Of a stretch of 20,720 nt of DNA, positions 8,504 to 15,157 are shown one piece after another (position 1 is the stretch's first letter; every line of letters starts with the position of its first letter). Source of the DNA: Nitrospinota bacterium (GTDB lineage: Bacteria > UBA8248); NCBI GenBank assembly GCA_003506735.1, contig DNYS01000070.1:29684-50403 (forward strand), given 5' to 3'. The notes under the pieces are model-generated. The model had not been told where the DNA came from and did no database searches. It was given only the letters and a program-made list of their open reading frames with translations. A program made the position numbers and the translations under genes.

Positions 8504-9412
8504 ATGGAAACCACACACACTCTGGGAATGATTTTTGCGGGGGTGGCGTTATTCGCATGGACCGCGCTGTCATTTTCGATCCGCATGGCGTTGCGGGACG
8601 CTCCCCTTCTCCGGACCACGGCGACGATATCGTCAGTCAACGGGTTGTTGATGATCCCGGTGGCCTTTTCCATCATGCCGCTTTCGGCTTTTCAGCCCTC
8701 GCGGAGCGAGACGATTTATTTCATGGCGGCGCTTGGGCTGTTCATGGTGGGCGCAGGGAGGCTCACCTATTATTTCGCCATCCGCCGGATCGGGCCCAGC
8801 CGTGCCCTTCCGGTCGCGACGAGCACCCCGATCATCACCGCCTTTATCGCATCGGCCTGGGTGAACGAGCCGGTTACCCTGCAAATGTTGTTCGGCTTGG
8901 CCCTTCTCGCCGGCGGTTTGACCGCCGCCGTCAGGGCTGAGCCCTCCCAGGACGCCAACCTTCCGTCCGCCCCGACCGCCCGTTTGCTCGGGTGGGCCGC
9001 GGCCGGAGTCACTGTCTTTATATGGAGCATATCCGGCGTAACCATGAAGGTAGTGGCCTCGGATGTGCCTCCGCTCGCGGCGGCGGCCATGGTCATCTGG
9101 GCCGGGGTGCCGTTCACCTGGTTGATCGCCCTGGCGGGCTCGAAAGCCGAGGCCGGAAGATGGGTGCCAAGGGCCAGTTGGCCGTGGATCGGCGCGGCCG
9201 CCTGCTGCCAGACGGTGGCGGTGCCCTCTTTTTTCAGCGCCGTCCACTATACATATGCGGTGAACGCATCTTCGATTACCGCCCTTCAGCCGCTTCTTGC
9301 CCTCATCGTGGCCCATATATTTGTGCGCGAGGCCGAAAATATCACCTGGCGCCTGGTTGGGGGCGCGGGCATGACAGTGGCCGGAACGATGGTGGTAATT
9401 TTGTCTGTTTGA
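8504..9412 (+). CDS. EamA/DMT-superfamily transporter
   Basis: This 302-aa integral membrane protein has the two tandem EamA repeats of the drug/metabolite transporter superfamily, about residues 8-140 and 155-298, giving roughly ten hydrophobic helices. Typical signs are the SRALPVATSTPIITAFIA stretch late in repeat one and SSITALQPLLALIVAHIFVRE in repeat two, each ahead of the repeat's last helix. Family members export amino acids, nucleosides or other small metabolites; the substrate here cannot be read from the sequence. The start ATG follows directly after the small ORF's TAA, with no strong ribosome site of its own. It is the last gene of the uvrA run. Confidence 0.9.
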   Translation: METTHTLGMIFAGVALFAWTALSFSIRMALRDAPLLRTTATISSVNGLLMIPVAFSIMPLSAFQPSRSETIYFMAALGLFMVGAGRLTYYFAIRRIGPSRALPVATSTPIITAFIASAWVNEPVTLQMLFGLALLAGGLTAAVRAEPSQDANLPSAPTARLLGWAAAGVTVFIWSISGVTMKVVASDVPPLAAAAMVIWAGVPFTWLIALAGSKAEAGRWVPRASWPWIGAAACCQTVAVPSFFSAVHYTYAVNASSITALQPLLALIVAHIFVREAENITWRLVGGAGMTVAGTMVVILSV

Positions 9413-9672
9413 GCCGAAAGGTTGGGGCGGCATACGAACCGGAACCCCGCATTTCCGCGAATTTCCTGTAGCAGGCCATTCGTCGAATGGATGTATGTTT
9501 AACGCGTTGGCGGGAGGAACGCCGGCGGACAGGAGGATTGCGTCCGGCGGGGAATATTTTCCGGGGTTTGAGGGAATTTGCGGGGGATTGGTTTCACCTT
9601 GTTTCAGGTGGCGACCGGCTCCGGCCCTTGGCCCGGTTGGCGTGCCCGTATTCCGCGCCTGGCCGGTTTTCG
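9413..9672. other. convergent intergenic region without a gene
   Basis: These 260 bases lie between the 3' ends of the transporter gene and dinB. Reading frames that cross the region overlap dinB antisense and look like GC-rich shadows. No stem-loop with a U tract is visible for either gene. The only clear structure is the palindrome at 9476-9490. Confidence 0.6.
9476..9490. repeat. 15-bp perfect palindrome
   Basis: CCATTCG-T-CGAATGG is a perfect 7-bp dyad around one central base. The one-base centre suits a protein-binding site better than an RNA hairpin. It lies between converging genes, where no promoter is expected. Confidence 0.5.
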
Positions 9673-10926
9673 TCAGAAGGGGATTTCTTCCGTCTGGCCT
9701 CCGCCGGTCTCGGGCCGCTTCATATGCTCCAGCGAGGTTCCCGAGACGAGTGCGTCTTCTCCGAAACGCTCGCGCAGAGAGTCTACGGTTTCGGTCAGCC
9801 GCACTTCCCGCCGGCGGGATTCTTCGTCTATCAGGCGGGGCTGAATGCCGGGGGACTCCAGCCCCCCGAGATACACTCCGACGAGGCGGATCTTGCGGCC
9901 TCCGGATTTTTCATCGAGCGCCCGCCGGAGGAGCCCCCGCGCCGCCTCGAATATGGGGCGGGCGATTGCCGTGGCCGGGTTTAGCGGGGCGGCCAGGGTG
10001 TTCGTTGCAAAATCCTCGAAGCGAATCTTGAGGGTGACGCTCCTGGCTTCCAATTTTTTCCGCCGCAGGCGCGAAGCAGCCTCCCCGGCCAGGCGGGAGA
10101 GGACGGCTTCGAGGCGGTTCGGGTCGCCTTCGTCCTCGCCGAAGGTGGTTTCTTTTCCGACGCTCTTGGGCGCGCTGTCCAGCACAAGGTCGGAGCCGTA
10201 CTCCCCCCGCGCCTTGCGGTAGAGTTCGGTGCCCCAGCTTTTGAAGTTCGCCTCCAGCACCGATAGCGGTAGCCGTGCGATGTCGCCGATCGTCCGGATT
10301 CCCATCCCGCGCAGGCGGGCAGCGGTGACCATCCCCACGCCGGGGAGGGCGCCGGGCGAAAGCGGGGCGAGGATTGCCGCCTCCTGGCCCGGATAGATGT
10401 GAAGAATTCCGGCGGGTTTGGACAGCTCCGAGGCGACCTTGGCCATGAGTCGGTTCGATGCGATGCCCACCGAGGCCGAAAATTCGAGTTCGTCCATGAT
10501 CGCGGCCCGGATTTGCACCGCGGCGGCAAAGGCCAGGCCGTGGAGGCGTTCGGTTCCGGTGAGGTCGAGATAGGCCTCATCGACCGACATGACTTGGAGC
10601 GCGGGAGAGAAGGTCCGCAGAAGGCCCATCACCTGCCTGGAGGCGGCGGCGTATTTCGAATGGCTGGCGGGAATGTAAACAGCGCCGGGACACAGCCGGC
10701 GCGCCTGGATCATCGGCATGGCCGAATGGACACCGAACCGCCGGGCTTCGTAGGAGGCTGCCGACACCACGCCGCGGTTTCCCACACTGCCGCCGACGAT
10801 GACGGGTTTTCCCGCCAAGGCGGGGTTGTCCCGCCGTTCGACCGCGACGAAAAAGGCGTCCATGTCCACATGGGCGATGACGCGCGAAGCGGGCCCCACG
10901 GGGGGTGGATGGCGTTCGAGGTTCAC
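9673..10926 (-). CDS. dinB: DNA polymerase IV (Y-family translesion polymerase)
   Basis: This 417-aa error-prone polymerase bypasses DNA lesions. Catalytic carboxylates are D21 (HVDMDAFF) and D116/E117 (SVDEAYLD). F26 matches the steric-gate phenylalanine that excludes ribonucleotides. The palm/fingers YEARRFGV block, the helix-hairpin-helix segment (PGVGMVTAARLRGMGI) and the little-finger domain follow. The last residues, QTEEIPF, could serve as a divergent beta-clamp-binding tail. The start is GTG at 10926 with CGGGAG about eight bases upstream. It lies 42 bases after lexA on the same strand, so repressor and polymerase are probably co-transcribed and SOS-controlled. Confidence 0.96.
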   Translation of the reverse strand: MNLERHPPPVGPASRVIAHVDMDAFFVAVERRDNPALAGKPVIVGGSVGNRGVVSAASYEARRFGVHSAMPMIQARRLCPGAVYIPASHSKYAAASRQVMGLLRTFSPALQVMSVDEAYLDLTGTERLHGLAFAAAVQIRAAIMDELEFSASVGIASNRLMAKVASELSKPAGILHIYPGQEAAILAPLSPGALPGVGMVTAARLRGMGIRTIGDIARLPLSVLEANFKSWGTELYRKARGEYGSDLVLDSAPKSVGKETTFGEDEGDPNRLEAVLSRLAGEAASRLRRKKLEARSVTLKIRFEDFATNTLAAPLNPATAIARPIFEAARGLLRRALDEKSGGRKIRLVGVYLGGLESPGIQPRLIDEESRRREVRLTETVDSLRERFGEDALVSGTSLEHMKRPETGGGQTEEIPF

Positions 10927-10968
10927 TCTGGGCTCCCGGGCGGCTTTCGGAGGAGCGGGAGCAGTCGC

Positions 10969-11583
10969 TTAGTACTTTCTGAGAACGCCCACGACCACGC
11001 CCTGGATGCGGAGGTCGCCCTCGTTCACCAGGATCGGGTTCATCGATGCGTTTGCCGGCTGGAGGCGGACCCGGTCCCCCTCCCGGTAGTACCGTTTCAG
11101 GGTGGCGTTTTCACCCTCCAGCAGGGCGACGACGGTCTCGCCATTTTGGGCGGTTTCGCGCTGCTCGACGATGACGTAATCGCCGTCCTGAATATGATCC
11201 TCAACCATGGAGTTGCCCTTGACCTTGAGGACATAGAGGTTGTTGTCGCTCGAGGACCAGGGAAGGGGGATGGTTTCGTTGTCCTGGACGGCCTCGAGCG
11301 GAACGCCCGCGGCGATTATCCCGCGCAGGGGAAGCTCGACAGGGGCGCCGGCCTCTTTGCCCACCGTGTCCGCGCCGGGTATGAGTTCGATCGCGCGGGA
11401 TCGGTTCCAGCTGCGCTTGATGAGGCCTTTTTGCGAGAGGTTTTGAAGATGCTTGTGCACGGTGGCCGGGGAGGAGAGTTTGAAGTGGGCTCCGATCTCC
11501 GCGATGCTTGGAGCGTATCCTTTTTCCCCGATGAACTCCTGGATGAATTCAAAGATTTCGCGTTGCCTGCGGGTCAAAAACAT
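10969..11583 (-). CDS. lexA: LexA repressor
   Basis: This 204-aa SOS repressor blocks damage-response promoters until RecA filaments trigger self-cleavage. The N-terminal winged helix (1-65) has recognition-helix residues SPATVHKHL, closer to LexAs that read CGAAC-type boxes than to the E. coli form. The cleavage bond is A92-G93 (IIAAGVP). The catalytic dyad is S125 (GNSMVEDHI) and K163 (ATLKRYY), the equivalents of E. coli S119 and K156. Length and spacing are normal. The ATG at 11583 has AAGGAGAG about seven bases upstream. It lies 24 bases downstream of the rRNA methyltransferase gene and 42 bases upstream of dinB, inside one leftward operon, so its own promoter is probably the one before the methyltransferase. 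Confidence 0.97.
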   Translation of the reverse strand: MFLTRRQREIFEFIQEFIGEKGYAPSIAEIGAHFKLSSPATVHKHLQNLSQKGLIKRSWNRSRAIELIPGADTVGKEAGAPVELPLRGIIAAGVPLEAVQDNETIPLPWSSSDNNLYVLKVKGNSMVEDHIQDGDYVIVEQRETAQNGETVVALLEGENATLKRYYREGDRVRLQPANASMNPILVNEGDLRIQGVVVGVLRKY

Positions 11584-11607
11584 GGCCTTCTCTCCTTGGG
11601 ACGATCC

Positions 11608-12981
11608 TTAACCAGGGGCGGGAGCGTTCTCGCGCTTCCACCAGGTGACGGACTCGACGTGGGCGGTATTGGGAAACATGGGGGCGATCAGCGCCGTCTC
11701 CATGCGGTAACCTCCTTCGGTGAGATCCCGTGCGTCGCGGGCAAACGTGGCGGGATTGCACGAGACGTAGATGATTTGCCCGGGCATCAACCTCAATATG
11801 AGCGGGACTGTCTCGAGTGCCCCGCGCCGGGGCGGATCGAGGAGCAACAGATCGGGCGTGCCGTCGCCCAGCGCATCCAGGATTTCGTCCGCTTCGATCC
11901 GCCCGGATTCGCCCTGGATAAAGCGCAGGTTATCCAGGCCGGCCTCGCGGGCGTTCGCCTCGGCGTCCCGGATGGCGAAGGGGCTGGATTCGACGCCCAC
12001 CACGCGCCCGGCGATCATGGCCAACGGGATCGAAAAATTGCCCGCCCCGCAGTACAGGTCCACCGCGCGTCCATCCTCGGGAAGCGCCGCCCCCGTGGTT
12101 ACGGCCTGAACGAGCAGCCGGTTGACCGAGCGGTTGGCCTGCAAAAAAGATTCGGGAGAGACCCGCAGCGAAAGCGGCCTGCCCGCCGGTGCGTCCAACT
12201 CATACCGCGCCGTCCACCGGGGAGCCTCCTCCGGCGTCCGCTCTCCGGCGACCGCGAGGGGCCGGCCGCTGGAGCGGCTGAAAGACCTCCAGGCCTGGCG
12301 GGTCTTGCCCGAAAGGGTTCCTTTTCCCCGGTCCCGGGTTCCGATAGGGTAGATAAGAAGGCCAGCGCCCATATCCGGATCTTCGTCCAGCGAAGTGATC
12401 TCGACCGATTCGATTCCGCGCGCGGCGGGCTCTTCTTGGAGAAGCTGCCTGATATCGTCGAAGGCCGCCGAAACCGGCTCCTCGGTCAGGAGGCAGGAAT
12501 TGACCGGAATCAGGTCTCGCGTTCCCGGGGCAAAGAAACCGATGGCATCTCCTTTGATCTGAAACCGCGCACGAATCCGGTAGGCGAACTCGGGGGCGGT
12601 GTCCTCGAGGAGTTGGGGCTGGACTAAGGTTTCGATCTTGCCGATCCGCGAAAGCGCATCCAGAAAAATTCGACTCTTCGCCTCGGTCTGTCCGCCGGGC
12701 GTCATTTGCTGAAGAGGGCAGCCGCCGCATTCGGCCCAGTCTGGGCAGGGGGGATCGCGCCGGTCGGCTCCCGCGCGGGCGATCTCCTCGAATTCGCCCC
12801 GGAGGAATCTTCCCTTGTCGGCTAATATGCGGAAGCTGACCCTGTCGCCGGGAACGGTGCGCGGAATGAAAACCGCGCGTCCGTCGAGGCGGGCGACGCC
12901 GGCCCCGCCTGCGGCGATGGTCTCGACCTCGGCCGTGTGGATTGTCCCGGTGAGATCACCCCGGGTGGCAGTGCTGCTCAT
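11608..12981 (-). CDS. rlmD: 23S rRNA (uracil-C5)-methyltransferase, RlmD/RumA type
   Basis: This 457-aa SAM-dependent enzyme methylates C5 of a uridine in RNA; by domain content it is RlmD-like. An N-terminal TRAM domain (about 10-70) is followed by the [4Fe-4S] cysteines C79, C85, C88 and C163, with spacing close to E. coli RlmD. The SAM-binding loop DLYCGAGNFSIPLA, the LLDPPRRGA motif and the nucleophile C408 in YVSCNPATF follow, and HVESV contains the likely general base. Assignment to a specific uridine (U1939, U747 or another) is by family resemblance only. The ATG at 12981 is the first gene of a leftward operon with lexA and dinB, which is an unusual place for an rRNA-modification gene. 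Confidence 0.92.
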   Translation of the reverse strand: MSSTATRGDLTGTIHTAEVETIAAGGAGVARLDGRAVFIPRTVPGDRVSFRILADKGRFLRGEFEEIARAGADRRDPPCPDWAECGGCPLQQMTPGGQTEAKSRIFLDALSRIGKIETLVQPQLLEDTAPEFAYRIRARFQIKGDAIGFFAPGTRDLIPVNSCLLTEEPVSAAFDDIRQLLQEEPAARGIESVEITSLDEDPDMGAGLLIYPIGTRDRGKGTLSGKTRQAWRSFSRSSGRPLAVAGERTPEEAPRWTARYELDAPAGRPLSLRVSPESFLQANRSVNRLLVQAVTTGAALPEDGRAVDLYCGAGNFSIPLAMIAGRVVGVESSPFAIRDAEANAREAGLDNLRFIQGESGRIEADEILDALGDGTPDLLLLDPPRRGALETVPLILRLMPGQIIYVSCNPATFARDARDLTEGGYRMETALIAPMFPNTAHVESVTWWKRENAPAPG

Positions 12982-13024
12982 AGCGCCTCCACCGAAATCT
13001 GGTGTCGAAAGAAATACATTTAGA

Positions 13025-13054
13025 ATACAAACAAATATCGAACATAGTTGTCAA
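13025..13054 (-). promoter_or_regulatory. candidate promoter of the rlmD-lexA-dinB operon
   Basis: Read leftward there is a perfect TTGACA at 13054-13049, an 18-base spacer and TTGTAT at 13030-13025 as a weak -10. The start point would fall about 35-40 bases before the methyltransferase ATG. Confidence 0.45.
13029..13050. promoter_or_regulatory. candidate LexA operator in the spacer of the SOS-operon promoter
   Basis: The half-site CGAAC (13039-13043) lies between the -35 and -10. It can be read two ways: as a direct repeat AAAC-N7-GAAC (13029-13043, 7 of 8 bases of the alphaproteobacterial GAAC-N7-GAAC box), or as a shortened dyad CGAAC-ATA-GTTG (13039-13050), one base tighter than the CGAAC-N4-GTTCG box. 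LexA's recognition helix favours the second type. Position supports autoregulation, but neither match is perfect. Confidence 0.4.
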
Positions 13055-13127
13055 GTGCATGTAACGGTATAGATATCAAATGGTTATTTGTGCGGAATTC
13101 TTCTTCCCGGTGGATTTAGAGAGGGCC

Positions 13128-13152
13128 GCCATCTTGCCAGCAGCCATCTTGC
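13128..13152. repeat. 10-bp direct repeat GCCATCTTGC x2
   Basis: Identical copies lie at 13128-13137 and 13143-13152, a 15-base period separated by five bases. Tandem half-sites of this kind upstream of a gene often bind a regulator; none is identified here. Confidence 0.5.
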
Positions 13153-13160
13153 AAAATGAA

Positions 13161-13173
13161 ACTTCCAGGAAGT
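13161..13173. repeat. 13-bp perfect palindrome
   Basis: ACTTCC-A-GGAAGT is a perfect dyad nine bases after the direct repeats and about 140 bases before the cytochrome gene. It is a possible operator. Confidence 0.45.
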
Positions 13174-13223
13174 AGCATGGACTTTCTTTTATATGACTTG
13201 CTCGTACCCAATGGTTAATTCTA

Positions 13224-13244
13224 CCTAGCGATTGATTGGCTAGG
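13224..13244 (+). repeat. inverted repeat CCTAGC-N9-GCTAGG upstream of cytochrome c
   Basis: A perfect 6-bp stem encloses the loop GATTGATTG. It could form a small hairpin in the cytochrome mRNA leader or be a protein site. No U tract follows, so it is not a standard terminator. Confidence 0.45.
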
Positions 13245-13287
13245 AATCGTGCCCATCCGCCAGATTCGGGCGCTGGGGCCTGAATCC

Positions 13288-13294
13288 AAGAGGA
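13288..13294 (+). promoter_or_regulatory. ribosome binding site pointing to an ATG out of frame with cytochrome c
   Basis: AAGAGGA is eight bases before an ATG at 13303, but that ATG is in a different frame from the cytochrome c coding sequence. The TTG used for the listed CDS has only GGGGA four to five bases upstream. This mismatch is why the start is uncertain. Confidence 0.45.
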
Positions 13295-13313
13295 ATTCCG
13301 TGATGGGGAAAAT

Positions 13314-14183
13314 TTGGGTTTATCTGATATTTTGGTGGCCTTGGTTTTTGGCGGCGCGGTATCCGCCGAGACGCTGCTGGAGCGCGGAAAATACCTCATG
13401 AACGGGGTTGTCGCCTGCGGAAATTGCCACACGCCGGGCAGTCTCATGGGAAAACCCGATTCCAGCAGGGAGTTTGCCGGGGGGCATAAGTGGGTTGAGC
13501 CTCCGTTCACCACCTATGCCTCAAACATCACCCCCGACAAAGAGACCGGAATTGGAAACTGGACGGACGATCAGATTTTTGCAGCCATTCGTACGGGGAA
13601 GCGCCCAGATGGCTCTCTCATCGGCCCCCCGATGCCCGGCGGTCTCTATTCCATGATTTCCGACCGGGACGTGTGGGCGATCATCGCCTATCTTCGGCAG
13701 GTGAAGCCGGTAAAGAACAAGGTGCCTAGAGGGGTGTACCGGATTCCGCTACCGCCCGCATGGGGTCAGAAGAGAAGCCGGCCCGAGGTTTCGCGCAAGG
13801 ACAAACTGAAATATGGCGCCTATCTCGCCGGGCCGCTCGGCCACTGTATCGAGTGCCACACGCCGATGGTGAAGGGGCGACGCGACTTTAAGAACCAGCT
13901 CGGGGCGGGTGGTTTTGTCGTTCGCGGCCCGTGGGGGCAGACTGTTTCGGCCAACATCACTCCCGACCCGGAAACCGGAATAGGCAAATGGTCGGAGTGG
14001 CAGGTCAAATCAGCCATCTTCACCGGATATCGCGCCGACGGGAGCAAAATGTTCCCGCCGATGCCCTATCATTTCTACCAGAACATCCACGCGGAGGATC
14101 TGGACGCTATCGTGGCTTATCTTCGCTCCTTCAAGCCCATCAAGAAAGAGCGGAAGGTGCGCCACATTCCGCCGAAGAAATAG
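13314..14183 (+). CDS. di-haem cytochrome c, periplasmic
   Basis: This 289-aa electron carrier has two class I cytochrome c domains. Haem motifs are C35-GN-C38-H39 and C178-IE-C181-H182, and the axial methionines are probably those of GPPMPGG and FPPMPYH. Each domain carries NITPD(K/P)ETGIG, typical of cytochrome subunits of membrane alcohol, aldehyde or nicotinate-type dehydrogenases. No dehydrogenase gene is next to it. A signal peptide ends at VSA (about residue 18) but lacks an N-terminal positive charge if translation starts at TTG 13314. If one base were missing from the A4 run at 13309-13312, the well-placed ATG at 13303 would give MGKNLGLSD and a proper signal peptide. The gene may therefore carry a small frameshift, natural or technical. 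Confidence 0.87.
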   Translation: MGLSDILVALVFGGAVSAETLLERGKYLMNGVVACGNCHTPGSLMGKPDSSREFAGGHKWVEPPFTTYASNITPDKETGIGNWTDDQIFAAIRTGKRPDGSLIGPPMPGGLYSMISDRDVWAIIAYLRQVKPVKNKVPRGVYRIPLPPAWGQKRSRPEVSRKDKLKYGAYLAGPLGHCIECHTPMVKGRRDFKNQLGAGGFVVRGPWGQTVSANITPDPETGIGKWSEWQVKSAIFTGYRADGSKMFPPMPYHFYQNIHAEDLDAIVAYLRSFKPIKKERKVRHIPPKK

Positions 14184-14237
14184 AGGGTGGCACCCAGCCG
14201 GGCAATCCTGGACTTCGGATCGATGATCGTCCACGCA

Positions 14238-14594
14238 TTATTCGAGGCCGGGCTGAAAGATGGCGACGAGTTCGACGGGGCCATCGGTCGTAGACGAGCT
14301 GCGGTGCTCGGTGCCTTTGGGCATGAAGATAAAATCACCGGCCTTGAAGCGAATCTCGCTGTCTTCGAGCTCGTAGCGCCCCTCTCCGGCGACGCAGAAA
14401 ATCACCTCGTCCACCTCGTGATGATGCCAGTCGTGGGATTTGCCCGGGGTTATTTGTGAGCGGTAGACGGTAATGTCGGTTTCGTTTGCCCCCCGGGTGA
14501 TGATGGTTTTATGGGTGGCTCCGCCGTCGATTTCATCGTCTGGGACCTCCGAGGGCCGAATGAGGCAAGCTTTTCTCTTTGCCGCGTTGCTCAT
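14238..14594 (-). CDS. small cupin-domain protein
   Basis: This 118-aa single-domain cupin is probably a metal-binding beta barrel. Motif 1 runs from G51 with H57, H59 and E63 to G70 (HDWHHHEVDE); motif 2 has G86 and H97 (PKGTEH). The start is ATG at 14594, with GGAGG at 14601-14605 six bases away. A longer frame to 14726 is open but lacks conservation and would bypass this site. The role (enzyme, isomerase or ligand sensor) cannot be assigned from the domain alone. It converges on the cytochrome c gene with a 54-base gap and diverges from the monooxygenase gene. Confidence 0.88.
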   Translation of the reverse strand: MSNAAKRKACLIRPSEVPDDEIDGGATHKTIITRGANETDITVYRSQITPGKSHDWHHHEVDEVIFCVAGEGRYELEDSEIRFKAGDFIFMPKGTEHRSSSTTDGPVELVAIFQPGLE

Positions 14595-14600
14595 AGTAAG

Positions 14601-14605
14601 CCTCC
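14601..14605 (-). promoter_or_regulatory. ribosome binding site deciding the cupin start
   Basis: GGAGG on the minus strand, six bases before ATG 14594, supports the 118-aa product over the longer open frame. Confidence 0.65.
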
Positions 14606-14746
14606 ATGTATGTTGAAAATTTTCGTTTTGGGAGGAGTATCTGGTACGTGTATTTCCAGCATGAATCAGAAGAGAAACAGATGTCAAAAGGAAGAAAGAA
14701 TTTCTCTCCGGTCCCTTGATTTTCATACCCCCTGCCGTTGAAAATA

Positions 14747-14775
14747 AGACGGAGAAAGCGGCGTTTGCCGCGTCT
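14747..14775 (+). promoter_or_regulatory. bulged hairpin upstream of the monooxygenase gene
   Basis: GCGGC (14758-14762) and GCCGC (14767-14771) pair around the loop GTTT. An outer AGAC/GTCT stem (14747-14750 with 14772-14775) encloses a seven-base bulge. No U tract follows. It may be a leader structure or chance in GC-rich DNA. Confidence 0.35.
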
Positions 14776-14797
14776 CAAATGGAGTGGCCAGCCATGA

Positions 14798-14810
14798 TCC
14801 CGGTACGGGA
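14798..14810. repeat. 13-bp palindrome before the monooxygenase start
   Basis: TCCCG-GTA-CGGGA is a perfect dyad 30 bases before the ATG and 17 bases before the GAGGAG ribosome site. It is followed by the shorter CTCA-G-TGAG dyad (14816-14824). It could be an operator or a weak attenuator. Confidence 0.4.
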
Positions 14811-14839
14811 ATTTACTCAGTGAGGTTGAGGAGTTTTAT

Positions 14840-15145
14840 ATGTACATCGTAATGAACCGCTTTCAAGTGGCCGAGGGCCGAGAAGAGGAGTTCGAGGAAA
14901 TTTGGCGGACTCGGGATTCGTATCTCCACGAAGTTGAAGGCTTCCAGGAGTTTCACCTTCTGCGCGGCGATGGCGGCGATTTTATCAGCCATACCACTTG
15001 GGAAGACAAATCGGCGTTTGATAGCTGGGTCGGGAGCGAGTCGTTTCACAAAGCGCACGCCCGATCATCAGATACGCCTCCCGATTTATTCACCGGACCG
15101 GCTAAGGTCAGCATGTACGACGTTTTATTGACTCAGACGAAGTAA
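14840..15145 (+). CDS. antibiotic-biosynthesis-monooxygenase-fold protein, IsdG/HmoA-like
   Basis: This 101-aa ferredoxin-like dimeric-barrel protein aligns well with haem-degrading monooxygenases such as IsdG. Residues N6 (MNRF), W63 (FDSWVGSE) and H73 (FHKAH) fall at the positions of the IsdG catalytic triad N7, W67 and H77, and VEGFQEF matches the LEGFDGM segment. Haem breakdown with iron release is therefore a reasonable but untested prediction; some ABM-fold relatives act on other substrates. The ATG at 14840 has GAGGAG at 14828-14833, spacing six. It stands alone: divergent from the cupin and convergent with the MBL gene 12 bases on. No haem-uptake genes are nearby. Confidence 0.87.
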   Translation: MYIVMNRFQVAEGREEEFEEIWRTRDSYLHEVEGFQEFHLLRGDGGDFISHTTWEDKSAFDSWVGSESFHKAHARSSDTPPDLFTGPAKVSMYDVLLTQTK

Positions 15146-15157
15146 CGGGTCTCGAGG

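Larger units (their letters stand above)
12982..13313. other. divergent intergenic region, regulatory
   Basis: These 332 bases separate the SOS operon (leftward) from the cytochrome c gene (rightward). Local base composition is distinctly more AT-rich than the flanking genes. It holds the candidate operon promoter with a LexA-box-like sequence (13025-13054), two copies of GCCATCTTGC, a 13-bp palindrome and a hairpin-type inverted repeat, each listed separately. The leftward frame spanning 13076-13513 has no family resemblance and runs antisense into the cytochrome gene. Confidence 0.6.

Noticed and set aside
9487..10031. Rightward frames starting in the gap after the EamA gene
   Set aside because: They run antisense into dinB, carry no ribosome site and encode GC-skewed sequence.
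10399..12627. Very long (742-codon) rightward frame over dinB, lexA and rlmD
   Set aside because: It is antisense to three genes with complete catalytic motifs, and its product is low-complexity Gly/Asp/Arg-rich sequence without a family.
13076..13513. Leftward 145-codon frame upstream of cytochrome c, including a KMAAGKMAAL peptide repeat
   Set aside because: The peptide repeat only reflects the GCCATCTTGC direct repeat; the frame overlaps the haem-binding region of a real gene.
14595..14726. N-terminal extension of the cupin gene
   Set aside because: The ATG at 14594 has a strong ribosome site; the extra 44 codons show no conservation signs or signal peptide.
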